Shown here: positions 8,432 through 17,812 of the stretch, piece by piece
How positions within the stretch are numbered: the first letter of the stretch is position 1
How the letters are laid out: every line of letters starts with the position of its first letter
Assembly (NCBI GenBank): GCA_040754295.1
Contig: JBFMCQ010000009.1
Span: 25,446 to 89,445, forward strand
Length of the DNA stretch: 64,000 nt
Direction of reading: 5' to 3'
Source: Solimonas sp040754295
GTDB lineage: Bacteria; Pseudomonadota; Gammaproteobacteria; Nevskiales; Nevskiaceae
Notes under the pieces: model-generated
The model's input: the letters and a program-made list of their open reading frames with translations, nothing else
Databases searched by the model: none
What the model was told of the DNA's origin: nothing
Position numbers and translations under genes: made by a program

Positions 8432-9481
8432 ATGGCGGGCGCGCAGGACTCACTGGATGCGGTACGGCGCTACTACGGCGAGGTGCTGAAGTCGTCGGCA
8501 GACCTGCAGACCTCGGCCTGCTGCCTGGCCGAGACGATGCCCCGGCATCTGACTGCGCTGCTGGCTGACATCCATCCGGAGGTCCGCGACCGCTTCTACG
8601 GCTGCGGCTCGCCGCTGCCGCCGGCGCTCGACGGCGCCACGGTGCTGGATCTGGGCTGCGGCTCCGGCCGCGACTGCTATCTGCTGTCGCGACTGGTCGG
8701 CGCGCAGGGCTTTGTGATCGGTGTCGACATGACCGACGAGCAGCTGGCCGTCGCACGCCGTCACGCCGATTACCACGCAGAGAAGTACGGCTACGCCAAC
8801 GTCGAGTTCCGCCAGGGCTATATCGAGGACCTGGCAGCGGCCGGCGTCGCCGATGCCTCGGTCGACGTCGTCGTCTCCAACTGCGTGCTGAACCTGTCAC
8901 CGGACAAGGGCCGCGTGTTCCGCGAGATCTTCCGCGTGCTCAAGCCGGGCGGCGAGCTGTACTTCTCCGATGTCTTCGCCGATCGCCGCATACCGGCGCC
9001 TCTCGCCCAGGACCCGGTGCTGCTGGGCGAGTGCCTTGGCGGCGCGCTGTACGTCGAGGATTTCCGCCGCCTGCTGGCGCAGGTCGGCTGCCTGGATGCG
9101 CGCGTGGTCTCCAGCGCGCCGCTGGCGATCAACAATCCGGACATCGAGCGCCGCATCGGCTTCGTGCGCTTCCAGTCGACGACCATCCGCGCGTTCAAGC
9201 TGTCGCTCGAGGATCGATGCGAGGACTTCGGCGAGGTCGCGAGCTATCTCGGCACGCTGCCGGAACATCCGCATGCCTTCGTCCTCGATGATCATCATCG
9301 CTTCGAGCGCGGGCGGCCGATGCCGGTCTGCGGCAACACCGCCGACATGCTGCGGCGAACCCGCTACGCGCCGCACTTCCGCGTCACCGGAGACCGCTCC
9401 ACGCACTTCGGTCTGTTCGACTGCGGCACCCCGGCGACGATGCGTAGCGGCGATGCCGGCGCCCCGGCCGGCTGCTGCTGA
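8432..9481 (+). CDS. arsM: Arsenite S-adenosylmethionine methyltransferase
   Basis: 349 residues with a class I SAM-methyltransferase core; motif I is VLDLGCGSGRD at 71-81. The Cys residues that bind As(III) in ArsM are present: Cys30/31, Cys58 (FYGCGSP), Cys151 (SNCVLNLS) and Cys201 (GECLGGA). The enzyme transfers methyl groups from SAM to trivalent arsenic, giving mono- and dimethyl arsenicals. The C-terminal tail ends in an extra Cys pair. It is followed 5 bp later by arsS, which uses its dimethylated product, and is transcribed away from the AraC regulator. Confidence 0.93.
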   Translation: MAGAQDSLDAVRRYYGEVLKSSADLQTSACCLAETMPRHLTALLADIHPEVRDRFYGCGSPLPPALDGATVLDLGCGSGRDCYLLSRLVGAQGFVIGVDMTDEQLAVARRHADYHAEKYGYANVEFRQGYIEDLAAAGVADASVDVVVSNCVLNLSPDKGRVFREIFRVLKPGGELYFSDVFADRRIPAPLAQDPVLLGECLGGALYVEDFRRLLAQVGCLDARVVSSAPLAINNPDIERRIGFVRFQSTTIRAFKLSLEDRCEDFGEVASYLGTLPEHPHAFVLDDHHRFERGRPMPVCGNTADMLRRTRYAPHFRVTGDRSTHFGLFDCGTPATMRSGDAGAPAGCC

Positions 9482-9486
9482 GTCCG

Positions 9487-10515
9487 ATGAACGCCGTCAT
9501 TCCACTGGTCGTCGAAGCCGCGGAGCCGGCGCGCGCGCGCCACAGCTTCGCGCACTCGCTGTCCGAGCGTCGCGTCAGCCTCGCGCCGCTGGCCATCGAC
9601 ACCCTGCAGGTCAACCTGACCAAGCTGTGCAATCAGGCCTGCCGGCATTGCCACGTCGACGCCTCGCCGGCGCGCACCGAGGTGCTGTCGCGTGAGGGCA
9701 TCGAGCGCATCGCGGCCATCCTTGACGCGCATCCGCAGATCCGGGTGCTGGACCTGACCGGCGGCGCCCCGGAGCTGCACCCGGATTTCGACTGGCTGGT
9801 CGAGCGCGCCACTGCGCTGCATCGGCGGGTCATGGTCCGCCACAACCTGACCGTGACCTTCGACGGCAATCCGCAGACCGGCGAGAGCAAGGCTTATCTG
9901 CCCGAGTTCTTTGCGCGTCACCGCGTCGAGGTGGTGTCGTCGCTGCCGTACTACCAGGAACTGTTCACCGACAAGCAGCGCGGCAGCGGCGTGTTCAAGA
10001 AGAGCATCGCCGGCCTGCAGCGTCTCAACGCACTGGGCTACGGCGTCGACGACAGTGGGCTGATGCTCGATCTGGTGTTCAACCCGGTCGGGCCCTACCT
10101 GCCGGCGCCGCAGGCGGCGCTCGAGGCCGACTACAAGCGTGTGCTGTCGGCCCAGTTCGGCATCGTCTTCAATCGCCTGTTCACGATCACCAACATGCCG
10201 ATCAACCGCTTTGCGCTGCACCTGCGCAAGGCCGGTCAGTACGAGCAATACATGGACAAGCTCGTCGGCGCCTTCAACCCGTCGGCGGCGGAGCACGTCA
10301 TGTGCCGCAGCCTGATCAGCGTCGGCCCGGACGGCACGCTCTACGACTGCGACTTCAATCAGCAGCTCGGCTTGGCGATTGGGCGCGACGAACGCCCGCT
10401 GACGATCTTCGACTTCGACCCGCAGACCCTGCTCGGGCGCCGCATCCGCGTCGGCAACCACTGCTACGGCTGCACGGCCGGCGCAGGCTCCTCCTGTGGC
10501 GGCGCCACGACCTGA
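9487..10515 (+). CDS. arsS: Arsenosugar-pathway radical SAM protein
   Basis: 342 residues. The radical SAM cluster motif CxxxCxxC is at Cys48, Cys52 and Cys55 (KLCNQACRHCHV). The C-terminal part carries further Cys residues (VMCRSL, YDCDFNQQLGL, HCYGCTAGAGSSC), as in the DUF3641-type ArsS family. Family knowledge: ArsS joins a 5'-deoxyadenosyl group to dimethylarsenic, the first committed step toward arsenosugars. Its place directly after arsM supports this. Later steps (glycosyl transfer) are not encoded nearby, so the end product may be an intermediate. Confidence 0.9.
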   Translation: MNAVIPLVVEAAEPARARHSFAHSLSERRVSLAPLAIDTLQVNLTKLCNQACRHCHVDASPARTEVLSREGIERIAAILDAHPQIRVLDLTGGAPELHPDFDWLVERATALHRRVMVRHNLTVTFDGNPQTGESKAYLPEFFARHRVEVVSSLPYYQELFTDKQRGSGVFKKSIAGLQRLNALGYGVDDSGLMLDLVFNPVGPYLPAPQAALEADYKRVLSAQFGIVFNRLFTITNMPINRFALHLRKAGQYEQYMDKLVGAFNPSAAEHVMCRSLISVGPDGTLYDCDFNQQLGLAIGRDERPLTIFDFDPQTLLGRRIRVGNHCYGCTAGAGSSCGGATT

Positions 10516-10526
10516 AGAAGCGCAGC

Positions 10527-11363
10527 ATGAATCTGCTCAAATCGATCTTCATCTCCGTATTCATGATGACTCTGGTTGTGGCGCTGGGCCTGTCGGTCTG
10601 GCGCCTGCTCCAGTCCCCGGCAGAATTCGCCTGGTGGGGCACGGTGCTCGCCGCCGTGGTGCCGAGGGCGTTCTTCCTGCGCCTGTTCCTCGCGCCGGTC
10701 GCGCGCACCGGCGCGTCGCTCTGGTGGATGCCGTTATCGGGTGTCGCCGGGGCCGTGGTGGCTGCGACGCTCGGTGGCTTCGGGCCTACCTCGGCGGCGG
10801 CGCTCGCGCTGGCCGCGCTGACGCTGCTCTACACGCGGTGGTACTCCCGATTCGAGCGCCGGGCGCCCGGCCCGCTGGCGCCGGGTAGCAGCCTGCCGTC
10901 CATCGAGCTGGAGGACACCGAAGGGCGTGTGTTGCGCACCGATGCGCTCACGCAAGCGCCGGCGCTGTGGATGTTCTTCCGCGGCAACTGGTGCCCGCTG
11001 TGCATGGCCCAGATCCGCGAGGTCGCGGCGCAGTACCGCACGCTGGCGGCGCGCGGCGTCGACGTGCTGCTGATCAGCCCGCAGCCGCAGGATCATTCGC
11101 GCGAGCTGGCGCGGCGCTTCGACGTGCCGATGCGCTTTCTGACCGATCGTGACAATCGCGCTGCGGCCAGTCTGGGCATCCTCGCCGAGAACGGCCTGCC
11201 GCTCGGCATGCAGTTGCTGGGCTACGACGCGGACGTGCCGATGCCGACGGTCTTCATCACCGCCGCCGGCGGCCGCATCGTCTACAGCGATCTGACCGAG
11301 AACTACCGCATCCGTCCGGAACCGGCAGCGTTCATTGCCGCGCTCGATCGCGCCGGCATCTGA
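10527..11363 (+). CDS. Membrane-anchored thioredoxin/peroxiredoxin-like protein
   Basis: 278 residues. The N-terminal third has about three hydrophobic segments (roughly 5-25, 36-55 and 65-100). The C-terminal part is an AhpC/TSA-like thioredoxin fold with a CxxC centre, Cys156-Pro-Leu-Cys159, in FFRGNWCPLCMAQ. It lies 11 bp after arsS and just before a disulfide oxidoreductase fusion, so a thiol-redox role within the arsenic operon is likely. Its substrate is unknown. The start was set at MNLLKSIF; the longer reading runs through arsS in another frame. Confidence 0.82.
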   Translation: MNLLKSIFISVFMMTLVVALGLSVWRLLQSPAEFAWWGTVLAAVVPRAFFLRLFLAPVARTGASLWWMPLSGVAGAVVAATLGGFGPTSAAALALAALTLLYTRWYSRFERRAPGPLAPGSSLPSIELEDTEGRVLRTDALTQAPALWMFFRGNWCPLCMAQIREVAAQYRTLAARGVDVLLISPQPQDHSRELARRFDVPMRFLTDRDNRAAASLGILAENGLPLGMQLLGYDADVPMPTVFITAAGGRIVYSDLTENYRIRPEPAAFIAALDRAGI

Positions 11364-11370
11364 GGCCGAG

Positions 11371-13560
11371 ATGATCCAGCGCATCGTCGTGCTGCTGCTG
11401 CTGGCCGGGCTGATCGGCGCGTTCTTCGCGCTCGGCCTGGACCGCTATTTCTCGCTGGAGGTGCTGCAGGCCCAGCGCGGTGCGCTGATCGCCTACCGCG
11501 ATGCGCAGCCGCTGCTGGTCACGGTCGCGTTCTTCGCCATCTACGTGCTGGTCACCGCGCTGTCGATTCCGGGTGCTGCGGTGCTCACGCTCGCCGCCGG
11601 CGCGATCTTCGGCCTGATCTGGGGCACGGTGCTGGTGTCGTTCGCATCGACGGTCGGTGCCACCGGCGCCTTCCTGTTCGCGCGCTACCTGTTGCGCGAC
11701 GGCATCGAGCGGCGCTACGGCGAGCGGCTCAAGGCGATCAACGCCGGCATCGCCCGCGACGGCGCGTTCTACCTGTTCACCTTGCGCCTGGTGCCGGTGA
11801 TCCCGTTCTTCCTGATCAACCTGCTGCTGGGCCTGACGCAAATGCGCGCGTGGACCTTCTTCTGGGTCAGCCAGCTCGGCATGCTCGCCGGCACGCTCGT
11901 CTACGTGAATGCCGGCACCCAGCTCGCGCAGCTGAGCTCGCTCGGCGGCATCCTGTCGCCGGGCCTGATCGGCGCCTTCGTGCTGCTCGGCATCTTTCCG
12001 CTGCTCGCGCGCAAGCTCGTCGACGTGGTCAAGGCGCGGCGCGTTTACGCGCCCTACCGCCGGCCGGCGCGCTTCGACCGCAATCTGATCGTCATCGGCG
12101 GCGGCAGCGCCGGGCTGGTCAGCGCCTACATCGCCGCCGCAGTCAAGGCCAGGGTCACGCTGATCGAGCAGCACCGGATGGGCGGCGACTGCCTGAACAC
12201 CGGCTGCGTGCCGTCCAAGGCCCTGATCCGCTCGGCGAAGTTCGCCAGCCATCTGCGCCGCGCCGGCGAGTTCGGTTTCGAGAACGTCTCCGGCACCCCG
12301 GACTTCGCCAAGGTCATGGACCGCGTGCACGGCGTCATCCGCGACATCGAACCGCACGACTCGGTCGAGCGCTACACCGAACTCGGGGTCGACGTCGTCG
12401 CGGGCAGTGCCCGGCTGGTCGACCCGTGGACGGTCGAGATCCGCCGCAACGACGGCGGCACCCAGCGCCTGAGCGCGCGCTCGATCATCATCGCCGCCGG
12501 CGCCGAGCCCTTCGTGCCGCCGATTCCGGGCCTCCAAGAGGCCGGCTATCTGACCTCCGACACCTTGTGGCAACTACGCGAGCTGCCGCGCCGGCTGCTC
12601 GTGCTTGGCGGCGGGCCGATCGGCAGCGAGCTGGCCCAGGCCTTCGCGCGTCTGGGCAGCCAGGTCACGCAGGTCGAAATGCTGCCGCGCCTGCTGATGC
12701 GCGAAGACCCCGAGGTGTCCGAGGCCGTGCGCAAGCGCTTCGTCGCCGAGGGCATCGACGTGCGCCTCGCGACCAAGGCCAAGGCCGTGCGCGTCGAAAA
12801 CGGCGAGAAGGTCCTGGTCTGCGAATCATCGTCCGATGCGACGACCCAAGACTCGCAGGGCGGCGGCACCGAGCTGCGCATCGGCTTCGACCAGATCCTC
12901 GTTGCGGTTGGGCGCGTGGCGCGGCTCCAGGGCTACGGGCTGGAGGAGCTTGGCGTGAAGACGGCGCGCACGCTCGAGGTCAACGAATTCCTGCAGACCA
13001 ATTTCCCCAACATCTACGCCGCCGGCGATGTTGCCGGGCCCTACCAGTTCACGCACACCGCGGCGCACATGGCCTGGTATGCGGCCGTCAACAGCCTGTT
13101 CGGGCCGCTGCTCGCGCTGCGCGGCGGACGCTTCAAGGTGGACTACTCGGTCATTCCCTGGGCGACCTTCACCGAGCCCGAGGTCGCGCGCGTCGGGCTC
13201 AACGAGCTGGAGGCGAAGGAGAAGGGCATCGCCCACGAAGTCACGACCTTCGATCTCGCCGAGCTGGATCGCGCGATTGCCGACGGCGAGGCCCACGGCA
13301 TGGTCAAGGTGCTCACCGTGCCGGGCAAGGACCGCATCCTCGGCGTGACCATCGTCGGCGAGCATGCCGGCGACCTGATCGCCGAGTACGTGCTGGCGAT
13401 GCGCCACGGCATCGGCCTCAACAAGCTGCTCGGCACGATCCACATCTACCCGACCTTGGCCGAGGCCAACAAGTACGCCGCCGGACAGTGGAAGCAGGCG
13501 CACAAGCCCGAAGGCCTGCTGCGGCTGATCGAGCGCTATCACCGGTGGATGCGAGCCTGA
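11371..13560 (+). CDS. TVP38/DedA-like membrane domain fused to FAD disulfide oxidoreductase
   Basis: 729 residues in two parts. Residues 1-225 form a TVP38/TMEM64 (VTT/DedA-like) membrane domain with several hydrophobic helices, including FxxRxxPVIPFFLINLLLG around 136-155. Residues 235-729 form a class I pyridine-nucleotide disulfide oxidoreductase related to mercuric and dihydrolipoamide reductases: FAD motif VIGGGSAG at 241-248, redox pair Cys274/Cys279 (GDCLNTGCVPSK), NAD(P)H motif VLGGGPIG, and C-terminal HIYPTLAEA. The vicinal C-terminal Cys pair that marks MerA is absent, so Hg(II) reduction is not implied. It could reduce the adjacent thioredoxin-like protein. Substrate unknown. Confidence 0.88.
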   Translation: MIQRIVVLLLLAGLIGAFFALGLDRYFSLEVLQAQRGALIAYRDAQPLLVTVAFFAIYVLVTALSIPGAAVLTLAAGAIFGLIWGTVLVSFASTVGATGAFLFARYLLRDGIERRYGERLKAINAGIARDGAFYLFTLRLVPVIPFFLINLLLGLTQMRAWTFFWVSQLGMLAGTLVYVNAGTQLAQLSSLGGILSPGLIGAFVLLGIFPLLARKLVDVVKARRVYAPYRRPARFDRNLIVIGGGSAGLVSAYIAAAVKARVTLIEQHRMGGDCLNTGCVPSKALIRSAKFASHLRRAGEFGFENVSGTPDFAKVMDRVHGVIRDIEPHDSVERYTELGVDVVAGSARLVDPWTVEIRRNDGGTQRLSARSIIIAAGAEPFVPPIPGLQEAGYLTSDTLWQLRELPRRLLVLGGGPIGSELAQAFARLGSQVTQVEMLPRLLMREDPEVSEAVRKRFVAEGIDVRLATKAKAVRVENGEKVLVCESSSDATTQDSQGGGTELRIGFDQILVAVGRVARLQGYGLEELGVKTARTLEVNEFLQTNFPNIYAAGDVAGPYQFTHTAAHMAWYAAVNSLFGPLLALRGGRFKVDYSVIPWATFTEPEVARVGLNELEAKEKGIAHEVTTFDLAELDRAIADGEAHGMVKVLTVPGKDRILGVTIVGEHAGDLIAEYVLAMRHGIGLNKLLGTIHIYPTLAEANKYAAGQWKQAHKPEGLLRLIERYHRWMRA

Positions 13561-13579
13561 TGAACAAGAGATCCCCACG

Positions 13580-14383
13580 ATGAGCAACTGGATCAGGAGA
13601 CTGCTGATGGTCATCTCGCTGACCGCCGCCGGCCCGGTGTCGGCCTTCGACCACAGCTATGCCGAATTCGGTCGTGCGCTGCAGGCGCATGTGCGCTGGA
13701 CCGCGAACGGGCACAGCAGCGTCGTCGACTACGCCGGACTCAAGCGCGACCGCGCACCGCTGACGGCGGCGCTCGCCGAATTCTCCGCGGTCGCGCCGGC
13801 CGCGTTCGAGGGCTGGAGCCGCGAGCAGCAAATGGCGTTTCTGATCAACGCCTACAACGGCTTCACGCTGGAGCTGATTCTCGGCAAGTATCCCGATCTC
13901 CAATCGATCCGCGATCTCGGCTCGCTGCTGCGCTCGCCGTGGAAGCAGCCGTTCTTCCGCCTGCTCGGCGAGCGGCGCACGCTCGACTGGATCGAGCACG
14001 AGACCCTGCGTCCGCGCTATCGCGATGCGCGCATCCACTTCGCCGTGAATTGCGCGTCGATCGGCTGTCCGGCGCTGCGACCGGAGCCCTTTGTGGCCGC
14101 ACGTCTGCACGCGCAGCTCGACGACCAGCGGCGCCGCTTCCTGTCCGACCGCAGCCGCAACCGCTACAACGCCGCGGACGGCGTGCTGTATCTGTCGCAG
14201 ATCTTTCGCTGGTACGGCGATGACTTCACCGACCAGGGGCGCACGCTGCAGGACTGGCTGGCCAGCCAGGCGGCGCTGCTCGCCGACAACGACGCCGATG
14301 CGCAGACCTTGCGCAGCGGCAGGTTCCGCATCGAGCACCTGTCCTATGACTGGAGGCTCAACACGGACCGTCGCAGTCCATGA
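13580..14383 (+). CDS. Exported DUF547 protein
   Basis: 267 residues with a signal peptide (about 1-22, ending GPVSAFD) and a DUF547 domain, seen in QQMAFLINAYNGFTLELIL, IEHETLRPRYRDARIHFAVNC and ASIGCPALRPEPF. The biochemical function of DUF547 is unknown. It lies 19 bp after the DedA-reductase fusion and overlaps the next gene by 4 nt, so it belongs to the same operon. Two conserved Cys in the periplasmic domain fit a thiol or metal-related role, but this is inference. Confidence 0.82.
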   Translation: MSNWIRRLLMVISLTAAGPVSAFDHSYAEFGRALQAHVRWTANGHSSVVDYAGLKRDRAPLTAALAEFSAVAPAAFEGWSREQQMAFLINAYNGFTLELILGKYPDLQSIRDLGSLLRSPWKQPFFRLLGERRTLDWIEHETLRPRYRDARIHFAVNCASIGCPALRPEPFVAARLHAQLDDQRRRFLSDRSRNRYNAADGVLYLSQIFRWYGDDFTDQGRTLQDWLASQAALLADNDADAQTLRSGRFRIEHLSYDWRLNTDRRSP

Positions 14384-15315
14384 CCGTGAACGCCCGCATG
14401 CGGGTTCACTCGGCGGCATTGAATGCCGGAGTCGTGAAGCCTTGGCTGCGCTGGTCTTCGGTGCCGAGCCCGAGGCCCTGCGCGCGCACCATGTTGTTGT
14501 GCGCTGCGGCCCTGGTGCTGAGCGCATGCGGGCGTCCGCCGCAGCAGAATTCGGCAGAGCATGCGGGGCCGCAGGGCAAGCTGGCCATCACCGGATCGAG
14601 CACGGTCGCACCGCTGGTCGCCGAGATCGGCAAGCGTTTCGAGTCGCAGCACCCGGGGGTGCGTATCGACGTGCAGACTGGCGGCTCATCGCGCGGCGTC
14701 GCCGATGCGCGCAGCGGTTTGGCGGACATCGGCATGGTCTCGCGCGCACTCAGACCCGACGAGGCCGACCTTCACGGCGTTGCGATTGCGCGTGACGGCA
14801 TCGCGGTGATCCTCCACGCGACCAATCCGGTCACGGCACTCAGCGACGCACAGGTCGCCGCGATCTATACCGGTCGCATCACGCACTGGCGCGAGCTTGG
14901 CGGCAGCGACGCGCCGATCACCGTCGTCAACAAGGCCGAGGGCCGATCGACGCTGGAGCTGTTCCTGCACTACTTCAAGCTCGCGTCACCGGCGGTGAAG
15001 GCCCATGTGGTGATCGGCGACAACGAGCAGGGGATCAAGACGGTGGCGGGCAATCCCGATGCGATCGGCTACGTGTCGGTCGGCGCCGCCGAGTACAGCG
15101 CGACGCAGCGGGTGCCGATCAAGCTGCTGCCGATGAATGGCGTCGAGGCCAGCATTGCCGCCGTCAAGGACGGCAGCTTCCCGCTGTCGCGGCCGCTGAC
15201 GCTCATCACCCGGACCGAGCCGGCGGGCCTGGCAAAAGCCTTCATCGACTACGCGCGTTCACCTGCGGTCCACGACCTTGTCGGGCGGCTTTACTTTGTT
15301 CCGCTGGAACCCTGA
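14380..15315 (+). CDS. pstS: Phosphate ABC transporter substrate-binding lipoprotein
   Basis: 311 residues. A lipoprotein signal ends at LVLSACG (around 45-51). The mature part is a PstS-like binding protein with TGSSTVAPLVAEIGKRF and TGGSSRGVADARSGLADIGMVSR, the loops that bind phosphate in this family. The start codon overlaps the stop of the DUF547 gene. An internal ATG just before the hydrophobic stretch (14491) is an alternative. Being co-directional with arsM-arsS suggests a role in taking up phosphate while discriminating against arsenate, but specificity cannot be read directly. Confidence 0.9.
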   Translation: MTVNARMRVHSAALNAGVVKPWLRWSSVPSPRPCARTMLLCAAALVLSACGRPPQQNSAEHAGPQGKLAITGSSTVAPLVAEIGKRFESQHPGVRIDVQTGGSSRGVADARSGLADIGMVSRALRPDEADLHGVAIARDGIAVILHATNPVTALSDAQVAAIYTGRITHWRELGGSDAPITVVNKAEGRSTLELFLHYFKLASPAVKAHVVIGDNEQGIKTVAGNPDAIGYVSVGAAEYSATQRVPIKLLPMNGVEASIAAVKDGSFPLSRPLTLITRTEPAGLAKAFIDYARSPAVHDLVGRLYFVPLEP

Positions 15316-16171
15316 TCGCCTGCTGGCGCTTGGCCTGCGCCTGTGTGCCGCGGGTGCGGGCGTCATCGTGCTGCTCATCGCGGGCTTCCTGGTTTCCGAG
15401 TCGTGGCCGGCGCTGCGCGCGATCGGCGTCACCCGATTCGCCAGCGATGCCTCCTGGCATCCGGCCGCCGATGCGACGCGCGGAACCTTCAATCTGCTGC
15501 CGATGGTCTGGGGCACGCTGCTGGCGACGACCGGCGCCGTGCTGCTGGCGACGCCGCTCGGCGTGCTGTCGGCGGTGTTCAGCCACCACTATGCCGCGCC
15601 GCGGATCGCCCATGTCTACCGCCGCATCATCGAACTGCTCGCCGGCATTCCATCGGTCGTCTACGGCTTCTGGGGACTGGTCGTGCTGGTGCCGCTGATC
15701 CGCACCCTGCAGCCACCCGGGCCGAGCCTGCTCGCCGGTGTCCTGATCCTGGCGCTGATGATCCTGCCGACGATCGCGCTGATGGCCGACGCCGCGATTG
15801 GCGGTGTGCCGGCGGCGCAGCGGCGCGCGGCCGCCGCGCTCGGACTGTCGCGCTGGCGCACGGTGACCAGCGTCGTGCTGCCGGCGGCGCGCAGCGGCCT
15901 GGCCACGGGCGTCGTACTCGGCACCGGTCGTGCGATCGGCGAGACGATGGCGGTGCTGATGGTCTGCGGCAACGTCGTGCAGACACCGTCGTCCGTGTTC
16001 GATCCGATCCGCACGCTCGCGGCCAACATCGCGCTGGAAATGGCCTACGCGCTGGACGATCACCGCTCGGCGTTGTTCGTCAGCGGCCTGGTGCTGCTGG
16101 CGATGATCGCCCTGCTGATCGGGCTCGCCGAGCGGCTGCGCAGGCAGGCCGGTGCCCATGCCCCGGTCTGA
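15278..16171 (+). CDS. pstC: Phosphate ABC transporter permease PstC
   Basis: 297 residues with about six membrane helices and the binding-protein-dependent permease signature around VLGTGRAIGETMAVLMVCGN. It overlaps pstS by 38 nt and pstA by 20 nt. The start is a TTG (reading MSGGFTLFRWNPDR) and is the least certain part; no ATG fits nearby. It forms the inner-membrane channel with PstA. The order pstS-pstC-pstA-pstB matches the canonical operon, with no phoU following. Confidence 0.88.
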   Translation: MSGGFTLFRWNPDRLLALGLRLCAAGAGVIVLLIAGFLVSESWPALRAIGVTRFASDASWHPAADATRGTFNLLPMVWGTLLATTGAVLLATPLGVLSAVFSHHYAAPRIAHVYRRIIELLAGIPSVVYGFWGLVVLVPLIRTLQPPGPSLLAGVLILALMILPTIALMADAAIGGVPAAQRRAAAALGLSRWRTVTSVVLPAARSGLATGVVLGTGRAIGETMAVLMVCGNVVQTPSSVFDPIRTLAANIALEMAYALDDHRSALFVSGLVLLAMIALLIGLAERLRRQAGAHAPV

Positions 16172-16988
16172 CGCCCTGCTGGTCTACGGCGCGGCGCTGA
16201 CGGTGACCGCGATGTTCTGCTGGCTGCTCGGCGATCTGCTCTGGAACGGACTGGCACAGATCGACTGGGCCTTCCTGACCCGCGCGCCGCGCGACGCCGG
16301 ACGTGCCGGCGGCATCGGTCCGATCCTGGTGTCGACGGGGCTGATCCTCGCCGTGTGCCTCGCGGTCAGCGTACCGCTGGGGGTCGGCGCGGCCATTTTC
16401 CTGTCCGAGTACACCGCGGCGGATACGGCCTTCGGGCGCGCGGTGGGGCGCAGCCTCGACGTGCTCGCCGGCGTGCCTTCGATCATGTTCGGGCTGTTCG
16501 GCAACGCCCTGTTCTGCATCTGGCTGGGTCTGGGCTTCTCGATTCTGTCCGGCGGTCTCACGCTGGCCTGCATGGTGCTGCCGATCCTGATCCGCGCCAC
16601 AGAAGAGGGCCTGCGCGCGGTGCCGAAAGAAGTCCGTCATGGCGCTGCGGCGCTGGGCCTGTCACGCACGCGCACCCTGTGGAGCCTGCTGCTGCCGGCG
16701 GCGGCGCCGGGCCTTGTCGTCGGCCTGGTGCTGGGCATCGGCCGCGCGCTCGCGGAAACCGCGGCACTGATCTTCACCAGCGGCTACGTCGACCGCATGC
16801 CCGGGTCGCTGCTGGATTCGGGCCGCGCGCTGTCGCTGCACATCTTCGACCTGTCGATGAACATCAGCGGCGGCAACGCCAATGCCTATGCATCGGCCGT
16901 CGTGCTCGTCGTTCTGCTGCTCGCGATCAATCTCTGCGCCTCGTGGATCGCCGATCGCTGGCTGCACCGCCGGAGTCTTGTCGCATGA
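16152..16988 (+). CDS. pstA: Phosphate ABC transporter permease PstA
   Basis: 278 residues, multi-helix permease with the EAA-like loop RHGAAALGLSRTRTLWSLLLP followed by LGIGRALAETAALIFTSGY, matching PstA. The ORF starts at a GTG inside pstC; an ATG two codons later is equally possible. It overlaps pstB by 4 nt. The partner of PstC in the membrane channel. Confidence 0.88.
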   Translation: MPMPRSDALLVYGAALTVTAMFCWLLGDLLWNGLAQIDWAFLTRAPRDAGRAGGIGPILVSTGLILAVCLAVSVPLGVGAAIFLSEYTAADTAFGRAVGRSLDVLAGVPSIMFGLFGNALFCIWLGLGFSILSGGLTLACMVLPILIRATEEGLRAVPKEVRHGAAALGLSRTRTLWSLLLPAAAPGLVVGLVLGIGRALAETAALIFTSGYVDRMPGSLLDSGRALSLHIFDLSMNISGGNANAYASAVVLVVLLLAINLCASWIADRWLHRRSLVA

Positions 16989-17812
16989 ATCTCGCCGCCA
17001 CCTTGCCGTGCGCCCCCGCACTCGCACCCGTACCCGAACCGGCGCGCAAGCCGGTGATGCAGATCGACCACCTCGGCCTGTCCTACCACGGCCGCTGGGC
17101 GTTCCGCGATGTCTGCCTGGAGATCCCGGCACATACGGTGACCGCGCTGATCGGTCCCTCCGGCTGCGGCAAGACCAGCTTCCTGTCCTGCCTGAACCGG
17201 CTCACCGACCTGATTCCCGGCTGTGCGACCGAAGGCAGCGTGCGCCTCAACGGCAGCGACATCCACGCCAAGGGCGTCGACGTCGTCGCGCTGCGTCGCC
17301 GCGTCGGCATGATCTTCCAGAAACCCAACCCGTTCCCGCTGTCGATCCGGCGCAATCTCGAACTCCCCCTGCTGGAGATCGGCATGCGCCGCCGTGCTGA
17401 CATCGACGCGGTGGTCGAGCGCGTGCTCAGCGAAGTCGGTTTGTGGGATGAAGTGCGCGACCGCCTCGACGCGCCGGCGCAGGCGCTGTCCGGCGGCCAG
17501 CAGCAGCGCCTGTGCATTGCCCGTGCGCTGACGCTGCAGCCGGAGCTGTTGCTGCTGGACGAGCCCTGCAGCGCGCTCGATCCGATCGCCTCCGGCGTCG
17601 TCGAGGACCTGATCACAGCGCTGAAGCAGCACTACAGCGTGCTGATCGTCACCCACAACCTCGCCCAGGCGCGACGCATCTCCGACCGCTGCGGCGTGTT
17701 CTGGGTGCGCGGCGGCACCGGTGGACTCGTCGAGTGCGGCGAGACCGGCTGCATTTTCGAATGCCCGTCCGACCCGCTCACGGCCGCCTACGTGCAGGGG
17801 CGCCGCGGATGA
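16985..17812 (+). CDS. pstB: Phosphate ABC transporter ATP-binding protein PstB
   Basis: 275 residues with Walker A GPSGCGKTS (57-65), Q-loop MIFQKPNPFPLSI typical of PstB, the signature LSGGQQQRLCIARAL and Walker B LLLLDEPCSALDP. It energises PstSCA import. An N-terminal extension of about 20 residues rich in Pro and Ala precedes the domain. The stop codon overlaps the start of a small NrtS-like gene. No phoU homologue follows, so this is probably an accessory, specialised Pst system rather than the main signalling one. Confidence 0.92.
   Translation: MNLAATLPCAPALAPVPEPARKPVMQIDHLGLSYHGRWAFRDVCLEIPAHTVTALIGPSGCGKTSFLSCLNRLTDLIPGCATEGSVRLNGSDIHAKGVDVVALRRRVGMIFQKPNPFPLSIRRNLELPLLEIGMRRRADIDAVVERVLSEVGLWDEVRDRLDAPAQALSGGQQQRLCIARALTLQPELLLLDEPCSALDPIASGVVEDLITALKQHYSVLIVTHNLAQARRISDRCGVFWVRGGTGGLVECGETGCIFECPSDPLTAAYVQGRRG

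Noticed and set aside
7438..8568. A plus-strand frame of 376 codons
   Set aside because: Antisense to the AraC-family regulator.
11371..13560. Mercuric reductase (MerA) call for the flavoprotein domain
   Set aside because: The redox Cys pair is present, but the C-terminal Cys pair and the N-terminal metal-binding domain of MerA are missing and the gene belongs to the arsenic operon.
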